Source: Aquirufa beregesia (GTDB taxonomy: Bacteria; Bacteroidota; Bacteroidia; Cytophagales; Spirosomataceae). Taken from it: a stretch of 64,000 nt of DNA. Made by a program: the position numbers and the translations under genes. Below, one piece after another: positions 34,119 through 42,410 of the stretch. The stretch spans positions 62,001 to 126,000 of the forward strand of contig NZ_SEWW01000009.1 in NCBI RefSeq assembly GCF_011090385.1, read 5' to 3'. Position 1 is the stretch's first letter. Each line of letters begins with the position of its first letter. Under the pieces are notes generated by a model that worked only from the letters and a program-made list of their open reading frames with translations, ran no database searches and was not told the DNA's origin.

Positions 34119-34784
34119 TTAGGATTGTTTCTTTCGAGGGATTAGATACATCCGATTTTCTGTTCCTTGAAGGATGCGGGCAATATTCTTACGGTGCATA
34201 AAAATCACCAAAAAGGCGACAATAAAACCAAAGTATATCAAAATAGGGAATTCATCTCCAAAGACCTTAAAGACCATCAAGAATGGAAAAACCAAAGAAG
34301 CCACCATGGACCCTAAAGAGACGTAATTAGAAAGATAGAATACCAATAAAAACACAGCTATACTGACTAGGGCGGCTTCTGGATGTAAGGCCAAAACCAT
34401 CCCCATCAAAGTAGCGACTCCCTTTCCTCCCTTAAAATCACAAAAGACAGGTAATAAATGACCCAAGACAGCCAAAAAACCAAATACGATTTTTAATGAC
34501 ACACAGGTTTGCCAATCAATCAAATGAAGGTAAAACAAAAAAGTCGAAAGGGAAGTCGCTAAAAAACCTTTAAAGGCATCCACAAATAGCACGATACTAC
34601 CCGCCTTTTTACCTAGCACTCGAAATGTATTTGTGGCGCCAGCATTCCCACTTCCTAAGGTACGGATATCTACCCCATGATAGGCTTCACCATACCAAAT
34701 GGCCGTTGGAATTGAGCCCAAAATATAGCTCAATAAACAAAGTCCAATGAGAATTAAAATCATAATAATATTAAAGGTCACCAT
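34119..34784 (-). CDS. plsY: Glycerol-3-phosphate acyltransferase PlsY
   Basis: 221 residues, membrane protein with about five helices. Family motifs: LGSIPTAIWYG, the catalytic LGSGNAGATNTFRVLGKKAG, and GGKGVATLMGMVLAL. It acylates glycerol-3-phosphate with acyl-phosphate made by PlsX (encoded at 45.7 kb), the first step of phospholipid synthesis. The start may be at residue 1 or residue 8. Confidence 0.94.
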   Translation of the reverse strand: MVTFNIIMILILIGLCLLSYILGSIPTAIWYGEAYHGVDIRTLGSGNAGATNTFRVLGKKAGSIVLFVDAFKGFLATSLSTFLFYLHLIDWQTCVSLKIVFGFLAVLGHLLPVFCDFKGGKGVATLMGMVLALHPEAALVSIAVFLLVFYLSNYVSLGSMVASLVFPFLMVFKVFGDEFPILIYFGFIVAFLVIFMHRKNIARILQGTENRMYLIPRKKQS

Positions 34785-34806
34785 AATTTAAAAAAGGCGC
34801 TGAACC

Positions 34807-34837
34807 CAAATATAGGGGGGCTTAAACCCAAAATCAA
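34807..34837 (-). promoter_or_regulatory. Promoter for plsY
   Basis: On the minus strand a TTG (34835-34837) is followed after 20 bp by TATATTTG (34807-34814), a full match to the -33/-7 layout of Bacteroidota promoters. The predicted start is about 15 bp before the plsY ATG. Confidence 0.55.
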
Positions 34838-34897
34838 GAAGATTAAAAACATTCTTGAAATGTTTAAATTTTCATCTTAATAATATACCAAAAAAGC

Positions 34898-37420
34898 CTA
34901 AAATGAGAAATTAACCGAGGCCATCAAGCGAAAAGCTTTGGGTGAACCATGATCCATATATGACAGTCGATGGAATGCTTGAATCCTGAATAATTTAAAA
35001 ATATTATCGATCCCATAACCCACTTCCGCATAGGGTACATTGGGGTTTAAAGAATCAAAGGAATACATATCTAAAAACTTTGATTTCAATGGATTATTAA
35101 CATCCTTCATGATGTCCTTATTTTCCTTTCTTTGACTCCCCCACAATAAATTCCCGCTGGCAATAAATCGCCATTTCAATTTCTTGATTAATGGTATTCG
35201 ATTGAACAATAAACCTTCAAAATTATGATTGTATTGCAAGGAGACGAATTGATCACTCACAAACTCAAAATAATTCATGGTAGAGAAGGCACTTCTCACA
35301 AAAAACAAGGTCTCATTGCCTAAATGAGGAAATAATAAGGGTGCAGGTAAATTGGATGGTGTATACCCCAAAGAAAGTGTATAATCAGACCGACCAAAGG
35401 TTCCTAGTCTAAATGTTTGATAGGCTTTCAACGTAAAACGTTCATAATTAAAATCGCCTCCCAAAAAGCCTTTGAATCCACGCTGATAGCGGAATGTCAC
35501 CACAGGAATTCGTTTGGTAGCCAGAGTAATACGCTCATTACCATTCATAATAAAGGTCTCTCCTTTGGCAAATCTAGCCTCTAAGGTGACGAAGGATTCC
35601 TGGTAATAATCCTGTACCGGAGAAGCATTCCCTAACTCAGGGTTCAAACGATATTGGAATCTAAATAATGGATCAAAAGAACGTGTATTCATTTGAGCTG
35701 TAAAACTCAATCCTTTGGTCACTTCTGTACTGAAAAAGGCTTCACTTTCTCTTCTAAAAAAGGCTCCAGAAAAGGCCCCCCAACGAGTGAATGCATAAAA
35801 TAAGCGATTATCTCCAATCAACTCGGGAGTTAAACCGACCCGTTCTATATCATAGGAATGTCTCAAACCAGCTATGGTCCACTTGGCCTTTGAAAACAGA
35901 TAATTGACTTCGATCGAATATTTTGGAACTAAATCTCTAGTTCCAAAACCCACATTGCCTCGTAAAATCCAATGCTTATCAAAATTAGAGTTTGTTCGAA
36001 ACCCCAATCTAAAACGAGCTCCTTCCAATCGATTCACAGCAATACTGCTCAAATAAGGCCCCACTTCAATATCATTGAATTTCTTATAACCACTTAAAGC
36101 TATCTCCGCAATTTCCACATAGGTCCGAACGATTGGTAGATTCTTCACCGAATCAATCAAAGCAAAGGCCGTTAAATCTTGCCGACTTAATGGCTCGTAG
36201 CGAGCATATTTCCAAAACTCAGGATCAGGCTCCTTGGCATCCTCGGCTACTTCGGAGGTTAAATCGTAAAATTCCAAAGGTTTAGGTCGATTCACGACAA
36301 AACCTTTATTGGAAATATACATCTTCAACAACATTCCAGCCGAGCCTTTAGTCAGCTCTTCAATATCAATTAAAAAACGGGTACGGGAAGGCAACCAAGC
36401 CCCATCTGTCACCTGCTCTAATTCCTGAGATATTTTAATCTTATCAATGAAATTCAAATTTGCCTGCTTGTCGATGGCTGCATCTATTTGAACCAAAGCA
36501 AAACTGGTGGTATCTATCCACATTTGACCAGTAAAAACAAGGTCCTGCGCATTTTTTGGATCAAAATCCAACTGATAGCAAACATGACCGTCGACATTTA
36601 CAGTATCCCCCAGAAAAAACTTGTAATTTCCTTTCCAATTATCCCCTATAGGGCTGGCAAAATCTTTACCAAAAAAGGGCACATAATTTTGGTAAAAATT
36701 ATAATTGGCAATCAAGTTCCCGCCTACCAATTGGGAAATAAAGCCTCCATCCTGTACACCAACACCCTTTATATTGGTCTTGATGATTTTCTCCTTCTTC
36801 CGTTTTGGAGACTCCCGATAATAAAATTTACTAATGGATTCGGAAATGTAAGTCGGAATAACAGGCTTTCCATCTTCTCCGGCTTCTTTCTCGAACTTTT
36901 TGATGGAAGATTCAATCTCCCTCATGATTTTTGAATTCCTCAATTTCTCTGAGATGTTATCCACATCCAATTCCATTTTGGTATAAGAATCATACTCGTA
37001 GGCTGATAATTTATTACGATCATTCACGTCACGTTGCTTAACCACTTGACGCAATATTTTAAAGGCTGGATTCTCTCCTGAGTACACAATAACCTCTTGC
37101 AAGGCCCTTTGGGCAGGATCCATTTGAAAATCAACTTCTTGAAATGCTTTCTTTTTGTCAATGAATTTGACCCGTTTTTTATATCCAACAAAGGACACAA
37201 AAAGGGAATCCGTCAACACTTTGGAATGAAAGGTATATTCTCCTTGAAAATTAGTGGTTGTCCCTAAATTTAGACCCACCAAGCCTACCGAGGCGAAGGG
37301 TACTGGATCTCCATTAGAAGCATCAGTTACTCTACCTTTGATCACATATTGAGCTTGAGCCCAATGTACACCCACCAACAGAATTAGTAGAGCCAAAAAA
37401 ACACGACTTTTCCAATTCAT
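34898..37420 (-). CDS. DUF5686 outer-membrane protein with CarboxypepD_reg domain
   Basis: 840 residues from the ATG at 37420 (a TTG 18 bp upstream would put charged residues before the signal peptide and is not preferred). Order: signal peptide (to about residue 23, ending AQAQ), CarboxypepD_reg-like Ig domain (about 24-110, IKGRVTDASNGDPVPFASV), then DUF5686 with a long C-terminal beta-barrel ending SVNFSF. Such proteins are outer-membrane and widespread in Bacteroidota; function unknown. Monocistronic, with a -7 match at 37465. Confidence 0.87.
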   Translation of the reverse strand: MNWKSRVFLALLILLVGVHWAQAQYVIKGRVTDASNGDPVPFASVGLVGLNLGTTTNFQGEYTFHSKVLTDSLFVSFVGYKKRVKFIDKKKAFQEVDFQMDPAQRALQEVIVYSGENPAFKILRQVVKQRDVNDRNKLSAYEYDSYTKMELDVDNISEKLRNSKIMREIESSIKKFEKEAGEDGKPVIPTYISESISKFYYRESPKRKKEKIIKTNIKGVGVQDGGFISQLVGGNLIANYNFYQNYVPFFGKDFASPIGDNWKGNYKFFLGDTVNVDGHVCYQLDFDPKNAQDLVFTGQMWIDTTSFALVQIDAAIDKQANLNFIDKIKISQELEQVTDGAWLPSRTRFLIDIEELTKGSAGMLLKMYISNKGFVVNRPKPLEFYDLTSEVAEDAKEPDPEFWKYARYEPLSRQDLTAFALIDSVKNLPIVRTYVEIAEIALSGYKKFNDIEVGPYLSSIAVNRLEGARFRLGFRTNSNFDKHWILRGNVGFGTRDLVPKYSIEVNYLFSKAKWTIAGLRHSYDIERVGLTPELIGDNRLFYAFTRWGAFSGAFFRRESEAFFSTEVTKGLSFTAQMNTRSFDPLFRFQYRLNPELGNASPVQDYYQESFVTLEARFAKGETFIMNGNERITLATKRIPVVTFRYQRGFKGFLGGDFNYERFTLKAYQTFRLGTFGRSDYTLSLGYTPSNLPAPLLFPHLGNETLFFVRSAFSTMNYFEFVSDQFVSLQYNHNFEGLLFNRIPLIKKLKWRFIASGNLLWGSQRKENKDIMKDVNNPLKSKFLDMYSFDSLNPNVPYAEVGYGIDNIFKLFRIQAFHRLSYMDHGSPKAFRLMASVNFSF

Positions 37421-37464
37421 TAATCTACCGTTGAACAAGGTTAAAGCTAATTAGCACACTTAAA

Positions 37465-37472
37465 CAAAAATA
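37465..37472 (-). promoter_or_regulatory. -7 promoter element for the DUF5686 gene
   Basis: TATTTTTG on the minus strand, 45-52 bp upstream of the ATG at 37420, which supports the downstream start choice. Confidence 0.35.
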
Positions 37473-37494
37473 CAGATTGATTGGAACAATACCA

Positions 37495-38094
37495 CTATTT
37501 GTCGTGAGATTTTCCAATTTCGTCGACAAATCTTTTGAATTTTTGCAAAGCACGGGCTCGATGAGCCATTTGATTTTTTTCAGCTAAGGTCATTTCAGCA
37601 AATGTCCTAGTAGAGCCTTCGGGTTGAAAGACGGGATCATACCCAAAACCTGATGTCCCTCTAGCTTCTAGGGTAATATTGCCCTGAATTTCACCCTCAA
37701 ACTGAACATACTCACCTTGGGTATGATAGGTTAAAACTGTCACAAATCGGGCTTTTCGGTGATTTTCTGTACTCAAATTTTGTAACAGCAAATCTAGATT
37801 TCTTTGGTCATTTTTAGGCTCCCCTGCATACCTGGCTGAATAAACACCTGGAGCTCCCCCTAATGCTTCTACCTCTAAACCTGAATCATCGGATAAGCAA
37901 GTAACTTGATAGCGATTGGCGATGAATTGAGCTTTCAACATGGAATTCTCTTCCAAAGTGCTTCCTGTCTCTGGGATTTCTTCGGCTAAGCCTAAATCTT
38001 GAACTGTCCTAACCTCAAACTGCCCATTCAACAAGGCCGCAATCTCTTCCACTTTATGGAGATTTTGTGTAGCTAGATACAATATGGGCAGCAT
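37495..38094 (-). CDS. rdgB: Non-canonical purine NTP pyrophosphatase (RdgB/HAM1)
   Basis: 199 residues. LATQNLHKVEEI near the N-terminus and SDDSGLEVEALGGAPGVYSA, the substrate and metal site, are clear, as is the C-terminal SGFGYDPVFQPEG and HRARALQKF. It hydrolyses ITP, dITP and XTP to keep them out of nucleic acids. It lies 4 bp downstream of an FKBP lipoprotein gene. Confidence 0.95.
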   Translation of the reverse strand: MLPILYLATQNLHKVEEIAALLNGQFEVRTVQDLGLAEEIPETGSTLEENSMLKAQFIANRYQVTCLSDDSGLEVEALGGAPGVYSARYAGEPKNDQRNLDLLLQNLSTENHRKARFVTVLTYHTQGEYVQFEGEIQGNITLEARGTSGFGYDPVFQPEGSTRTFAEMTLAEKNQMAHRARALQKFKRFVDEIGKSHDK

Positions 38095-38098
38095 GAAA

Positions 38099-38995
38099 TT
38101 ATTGAATAGGAACCTCTATTTCAAAACACAAAGGCGAGTTGGCAGGAATCGATCCTTGGTTGTTAGCACCATAACCTAATTTAGAAGGCAAAATGATAAT
38201 GGCCTTTTCACCCATTTTCAACTTCATGATTCCCTCATCAAAACCAGCGATTAACTGGCCCGCACCTACCAACATGGATGCACCTGTACGAGAATCAAAA
38301 ATAGGATCATAAAGAACCTTGCCTGCGGCGTCTAATTTTAAGTAGCTATACCCTAATCGACCCGTATAATTCACCAAATAGGACTGAGTAGGAGTCAAAG
38401 CTTTTCCCGTAGGATTGGAAATGGTTTTTTGGAAGATCAAACCTGTAGCGGTCACTTCAGGATTATTAACGTTATAGGTTTTCTTCATTTCTTCGATCAC
38501 CTGATTTTCCGTTTGAATAGAAATTAATTCAATATCAATTTTAATGACAGAAAATGCTGGAATTAACCCATTGCCATAAGAACTTCCACCAAAGGCTAAA
38601 TTAGCTGGTAAAATAAAAACGCCTTTATCGCCTTCTTTCATGTACCGCAGAGGAAGGGTAAAAATACTTTCAAAACTTCCTATTACATAGCCCCGTGACT
38701 GATTTAAGATACGAGAAGTAGAATCCACTTTAGATCCATTTAATAAAGTCATCACATAGTGAAACTTAACTAAGTCGGTATAATTGGCTTGTTTACCAGT
38801 AGTACCGGCAGATAGAATGGAATAATACATGCCTTCAGGTGTCTTTTGGGCATTTAACTTATTACTCGCAATGTATTTTTGAATATCACTTTCGTTATTT
38901 TCAACTTGTTGGTCTATTGCATTGAAATTGCAACTTGAAAATCCGAAAAGTGCAACGATGAAAAATAAACTTAGGTAAAATGTACTTCTATTCAT
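38099..38995 (-). CDS. FKBP-type peptidyl-prolyl isomerase lipoprotein (two domains)
   Basis: 298 residues. Signal peptide with lipobox FSSC, lipidated Cys22. Two FKBP-like domains at about 70-158 and 200-298; the second ends with the classical sequence GEKAIIILPSKLGYGANNQG and IPANSPLCFEIEV. It would act in the periplasm, anchored in a membrane, to help folding of envelope proteins. It is the middle of a chain FKBP-FKBP-rdgB with 4-5-bp gaps. Confidence 0.87.
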   Translation of the reverse strand: MNRSTFYLSLFFIVALFGFSSCNFNAIDQQVENNESDIQKYIASNKLNAQKTPEGMYYSILSAGTTGKQANYTDLVKFHYVMTLLNGSKVDSTSRILNQSRGYVIGSFESIFTLPLRYMKEGDKGVFILPANLAFGGSSYGNGLIPAFSVIKIDIELISIQTENQVIEEMKKTYNVNNPEVTATGLIFQKTISNPTGKALTPTQSYLVNYTGRLGYSYLKLDAAGKVLYDPIFDSRTGASMLVGAGQLIAGFDEGIMKLKMGEKAIIILPSKLGYGANNQGSIPANSPLCFEIEVPIQ

Positions 38996-39000
38996 GGTAA

Positions 39001-39879
39001 CTACTCATTAATTTTGGCTAAATAAACTTCAAACATCAAAGGTGTATAACCTGGAATGCTTCCTGAACCCGATTGACCATATCCCAAAGTGGAAGGAAAC
39101 ACTAAAATCGCTTTTTCACCTAAACGCATTTTTTCTATCCCTTTTTGAAAACCTTGTACAGTTTGTGTCCCTCCGATGGTAACGGAAAGGCTATCCGTTT
39201 TCAACATATTACCATCAAAGGCAAACCCGTTCAAGAAACGACCTGTATATTTAATTTTAACTACTTTTCCTGTGGCAGGAATATCCCCTGTTCCTTTCGC
39301 TAACTGGATAAAGCGTAAACCTTCTTCCGTAGTTTCTGTCACATTATATCCACGCTCAGCAATAAACTCATTGATATTATCCGTTTGTGAACGAACCTTA
39401 TAGTATTTAATAGTGACTTTCATGGGCGTATAGGCCGGAAGTCCAGGGAAATCTTGAGCCGTCCCTGGCAAGGCCATCACGGCTTGCTCGCCTTCACGAA
39501 CAAAAGCCATTAAACGACTAAATACCGGATTGGTAAAACCATAGCGATAGACATAAGGCGAATTCAATTTACGATTTGTGCTATCCAAAATTTGTCCTGT
39601 CACCAAGTTAGCAAATTCATAATGCACCGAAAGCGTATCTCCTTTGGTCGCTAACTCGCCTACGGGATTACTCTTGGTAACCACATAATAGGCCCCATTT
39701 TCCATGGCAATCGGGCTTTGGCCTTGTTTAGAAAAATAAGAAGCTATTTGAGCTTGATTTTCCTTCGCTCTAATTTCATCCACCAATTCCACATTGCTTA
39801 AACAAGCCCCCAAACCCAAAGTCAAAGCCAAAAAAGCACTAATTCTAACAAACATTCGATTGACCATCATCATATACAT
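39001..39879 (-). CDS. FKBP-type peptidyl-prolyl isomerase lipoprotein (two domains)
   Basis: 292 residues; several Met codons at the N-terminus make the exact start uncertain (residue 9 is a good alternative). Lipobox LGAC, Cys26. Two FKBP-like domains, the second with GEKAILVFPSTLGYGQSGSG. It is adjacent to and paralogous with the next FKBP gene downstream. Acts outside the cytoplasm; relation to gliding protein GldI is possible but not established here. Confidence 0.85.
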   Translation of the reverse strand: MYMMMVNRMFVRISAFLALTLGLGACLSNVELVDEIRAKENQAQIASYFSKQGQSPIAMENGAYYVVTKSNPVGELATKGDTLSVHYEFANLVTGQILDSTNRKLNSPYVYRYGFTNPVFSRLMAFVREGEQAVMALPGTAQDFPGLPAYTPMKVTIKYYKVRSQTDNINEFIAERGYNVTETTEEGLRFIQLAKGTGDIPATGKVVKIKYTGRFLNGFAFDGNMLKTDSLSVTIGGTQTVQGFQKGIEKMRLGEKAILVFPSTLGYGQSGSGSIPGYTPLMFEVYLAKINE

Positions 39880-39948
39880 TCACTAATTCACTCGATTTTA
39901 TTCCACACGTAAACGAATAAGCCTTCGGATTCGTATGGAAAAAGAAAA

Positions 39949-39968
39949 AAGGGGACCGAAATCCCCTT
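39949..39968 (-). terminator. Intrinsic terminator after the first FKBP gene
   Basis: Stem AAGGGGA / TCCCCTT around CCGAAA. On the minus strand it is followed by TTTTTTCTTTTT, so it ends transcription of the 39974-40837 gene and separates it from the two FKBP genes downstream. Confidence 0.82.
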
Positions 39969-39973
39969 AAAAT

Positions 39974-40837
39974 TTATTTTTTGTTCAATAACTCAACTTC
40001 AAATACCAATATAGAGTTAGCCGGAATAGGGCCACGCTCTTGATCTCCGTAACCTAAAGCCGATGGAATCACAAATACGCCTTTTCCTCCTTTTTTCAAT
40101 AAAGTTAATGCTTCATTAAACCCTGGAATCATTTGACCTAATGGCATTTCAGCAGCACTACCTTTATCAAATTCTTTTCCGTCTAAGAAAGAACCACGGT
40201 AATTCACGGTCCAAGTCTCACCCATTTTAGCCGAAGCACCAGCACCCGGGCTTAGAATTGAATAATATAAACCTGAAGCCGATTTTTGGAATGTCTTACC
40301 CGATTTAGCTACATAGTCAGCAATCACCTTAGGCTCTTGCGCCAATTTTCCAACAGCAGCTTGCTTGTTAACAGCAGCTTCTTTTTCCATTTCTTTTTCA
40401 AATTCAGCACGAGACTGTACTTTCAATACTTTCACCGTGTATTTCAAATCAGAACCTGGCTTCAAGAAAGGAGGAAGTGGAGCTTGAATATTTTTTGTTA
40501 AACTATCAATAGGAACTAAAATAGTAGCACTATCACCTAATGCCAATAAACGTAACCCATTTTCAAAAGTACCTTTGAAAGAACCAGGGGCATTATTAGG
40601 CGCTTGGATCATTCCTTTGCCTGGTTTTCCTTCTTTATATGTATCCTGTAAAACAGAATCCGTTGAATTTTTAATCACTAATCCAAAAGTAATGATGTCA
40701 CCATCTTTCAGTTTTTTGGCTTTGTCGTCATGACTGTGAAATTGAATTTTTACGCCATCGATAACCTCGACTTTGTTTTGATTACATGCAGACAAAAATA
40801 CGACTGCTGATAAAAGACCAATGAGTTGTTTACGCAT
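39974..40837 (-). CDS. FKBP-type peptidyl-prolyl isomerase lipoprotein
   Basis: 287 residues, lipobox LSAC with Cys18. An N-terminal FKBP-like region (about 38-135) is followed by a charged helical linker (about 138-175, EFEKEMEKEAAVNKQ) and a typical FKBP domain (about 185-287) with GGKGVFVIPSALGYGDQERG and IPANSILVFEVEL. The linker-plus-FKBP layout is like FkpA/Mip-type chaperones. Third FKBP gene in a row, but with its own terminator. Confidence 0.88.
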   Translation of the reverse strand: MRKQLIGLLSAVVFLSACNQNKVEVIDGVKIQFHSHDDKAKKLKDGDIITFGLVIKNSTDSVLQDTYKEGKPGKGMIQAPNNAPGSFKGTFENGLRLLALGDSATILVPIDSLTKNIQAPLPPFLKPGSDLKYTVKVLKVQSRAEFEKEMEKEAAVNKQAAVGKLAQEPKVIADYVAKSGKTFQKSASGLYYSILSPGAGASAKMGETWTVNYRGSFLDGKEFDKGSAAEMPLGQMIPGFNEALTLLKKGGKGVFVIPSALGYGDQERGPIPANSILVFEVELLNKK

Positions 40838-40889
40838 GATTGTTTTGTTGAGACCGAAGTCTGTTATGGATTGTTTTAGATTGATTCGT

Positions 40890-41918
40890 TTATAAATTTT
40901 TAACTCGATTTATTTCAGAAAGGTACAAAGGTAACACTTCTTCCAATTTTTCCTTCGCTCCCTCGATGGAGCTAGAAGAAAATCGACCACCTGAGGCATT
41001 TTTATGACCACCCCCTTCAAAATACCTGGATGCAAACTCATTTACGGCAAATGGTTCGATGGAACGGAACGACAATTTGATGCCATCCGGCCGCTGTATC
41101 AATAAGATAGCCCAAATGGCTCCCGCAATCTGCAAACCATAATTCACGATTCCCTCCGTATCTCCTGCCTGTGAATTAAATTGTTTTTGATCTTCCTCGG
41201 TAATCCACATCAATGACAAATGGTACGCTGGCAAATAATCCAATCGATTCGCCAATATATGTCCTAAAAAACGTAAGCGATCTATACTGGCAGAATCAAA
41301 TATGTTACGATGTATGGCATTGGTATTGACCCCCTTTTGAATGAGCTGAGCTACGACCTCATGTACGTGTGCCGTGGTATTCGGGTGGCGAAAAGAACCG
41401 GTGTCGGTCATGATACCCGAATAGAGGCATGAACCCATGGCTTCATTGATGCGAACATCATCTCCCCACTCTTGAATTAAATCAAAAATCAGTTCGCAGG
41501 TAGAGGCAGCAGTGGTTCGATGGTAATAGTAATCCGCAAAATCTTCTGGATTCAAATGATGATCTATCACCACTTTTGTTCCACGAGCCGCTTTAATCCA
41601 ATGACTTAAGCCATGCAAACGTTGCATACCTGAAAAATCCAAACAAAAAACGAATGCAGCCTCCCTCAACAAGGCCTCTATTTGAACTTTATGTAGAGTA
41701 TCTTCAAAATTGAGAATATGCTCTGCTCCAGGCATCCATTTCAAGTTAGCTGAAACCGCAGAAGGCACAATGACGCTCACGTCCATGCCAAGCTGCATTA
41801 AATAATTTTGCCAGGCTAGTGATGAACCGATGGCATCTGAATCAGGATTAAAGTGCGTCGTGATGACTGCCTTAGTACCAGAGGTTAATTGTGCTTGAAG
41901 CGCCGAAATGGAAGACAT
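40890..41918 (-). CDS. DHH-family phosphoesterase (NrnA-like)
   Basis: 342 residues. DHH motifs: ITTHFNPDSDAIGSSLA, FCLDFSG, VIDHHLNPEDFAD and GIMTDTGSFRHPNTT; the DHHA1 C-terminal domain has the GGGHKNASGGRF signature. Such enzymes degrade short oligoribonucleotides and/or pAp in the cytosol. It is divergent from ndk; the two promoters overlap in the 72-bp gap. Confidence 0.93.
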   Translation of the reverse strand: MSSISALQAQLTSGTKAVITTHFNPDSDAIGSSLAWQNYLMQLGMDVSVIVPSAVSANLKWMPGAEHILNFEDTLHKVQIEALLREAAFVFCLDFSGMQRLHGLSHWIKAARGTKVVIDHHLNPEDFADYYYHRTTAASTCELIFDLIQEWGDDVRINEAMGSCLYSGIMTDTGSFRHPNTTAHVHEVVAQLIQKGVNTNAIHRNIFDSASIDRLRFLGHILANRLDYLPAYHLSLMWITEEDQKQFNSQAGDTEGIVNYGLQIAGAIWAILLIQRPDGIKLSFRSIEPFAVNEFASRYFEGGGHKNASGGRFSSSSIEGAKEKLEEVLPLYLSEINRVKNL

Positions 41919-41943
41919 AAAATTGATAATGCGCCATAATAAA

Positions 41944-41975
41944 TTTGGGCGTTCGCAAAGTTAAAGATAAATTTG
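41944..41975 (+). promoter_or_regulatory. Promoter for ndk
   Basis: TTTG (41944-41947), 20-bp spacer, TAAATTTG (41968-41975): a full Bacteroidota promoter match. The predicted start lies about 9 nt before the ATG at 41991, so an in-frame ATG at 41973 is inside the promoter and is rejected as start. Confidence 0.62.
41956..41963 (-). promoter_or_regulatory. -7 promoter element for the DHH gene
   Basis: TAACTTTG on the minus strand lies within the ndk promoter spacer. The two divergent promoters overlap, so their transcription probably interferes. Confidence 0.4.
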
Positions 41976-41990
41976 AATAAAAATTTTACT

Positions 41991-42410
41991 ATGCCTACAA
42001 ATCGCACCTTTACCATGATTAAACCAGATGCTGTTGCTGATGGATTCACAGGACCCATCATTCAGCAAATTGAAGCGGCTGGATTTAAAATCATCGCTCT
42101 TAAAAAAGTACAATTAAGTAGTGAAGAAGCTGGTAAATTTTATGCCGTTCATGCGGAGCGACCTTTCTTTCAAAGTTTGTGTGATTACATGTGTTCGGGA
42201 GCCATCATTCCTTTGGTCTTAGAAAAGGAAAATGCGGTAGAAGATTTCCGCCAACTCATTGGTGCCACCAACCCTGCTCAAGCAGCGGAAGGCACCATTC
42301 GCAAACAATTTGCCAGATCATTGGAATCCAATGCCATCCATGGTTCTGATTCAGATGAGAACGCCGCTATTGAAGGAGCATTTTTCTTTACGGAAAAAGA
42401 ATTAGCCTAG
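41991..42410 (+). CDS. ndk: Nucleoside diphosphate kinase
   Basis: 139 residues from the ATG at 41991, the usual NDK length. FTMIKPDAV near the N-terminus and the phosphorylated His117 in [12 protein letters not shown] are intact. It equalises nucleoside triphosphate pools by ping-pong phosphate transfer. Its stop abuts, with no gap, the stop of the converging glycosyltransferase gene. Confidence 0.96.
   Translation: MPTNRTFTMIKPDAVADGFTGPIIQQIEAAGFKIIALKKVQLSSEEAGKFYAVHAERPFFQSLCDYMCSGAIIPLVLEKENAVEDFRQLIGATNPAQAAEGTIRKQFARSLESNAIHGSDSDENAAIEGAFFFTEKELA

Noticed and set aside
36488-36934. 148-codon frame antisense to the DUF5686 gene
   Set aside because: No recognisable domain and it lies wholly inside a well-supported gene; an antisense shadow.
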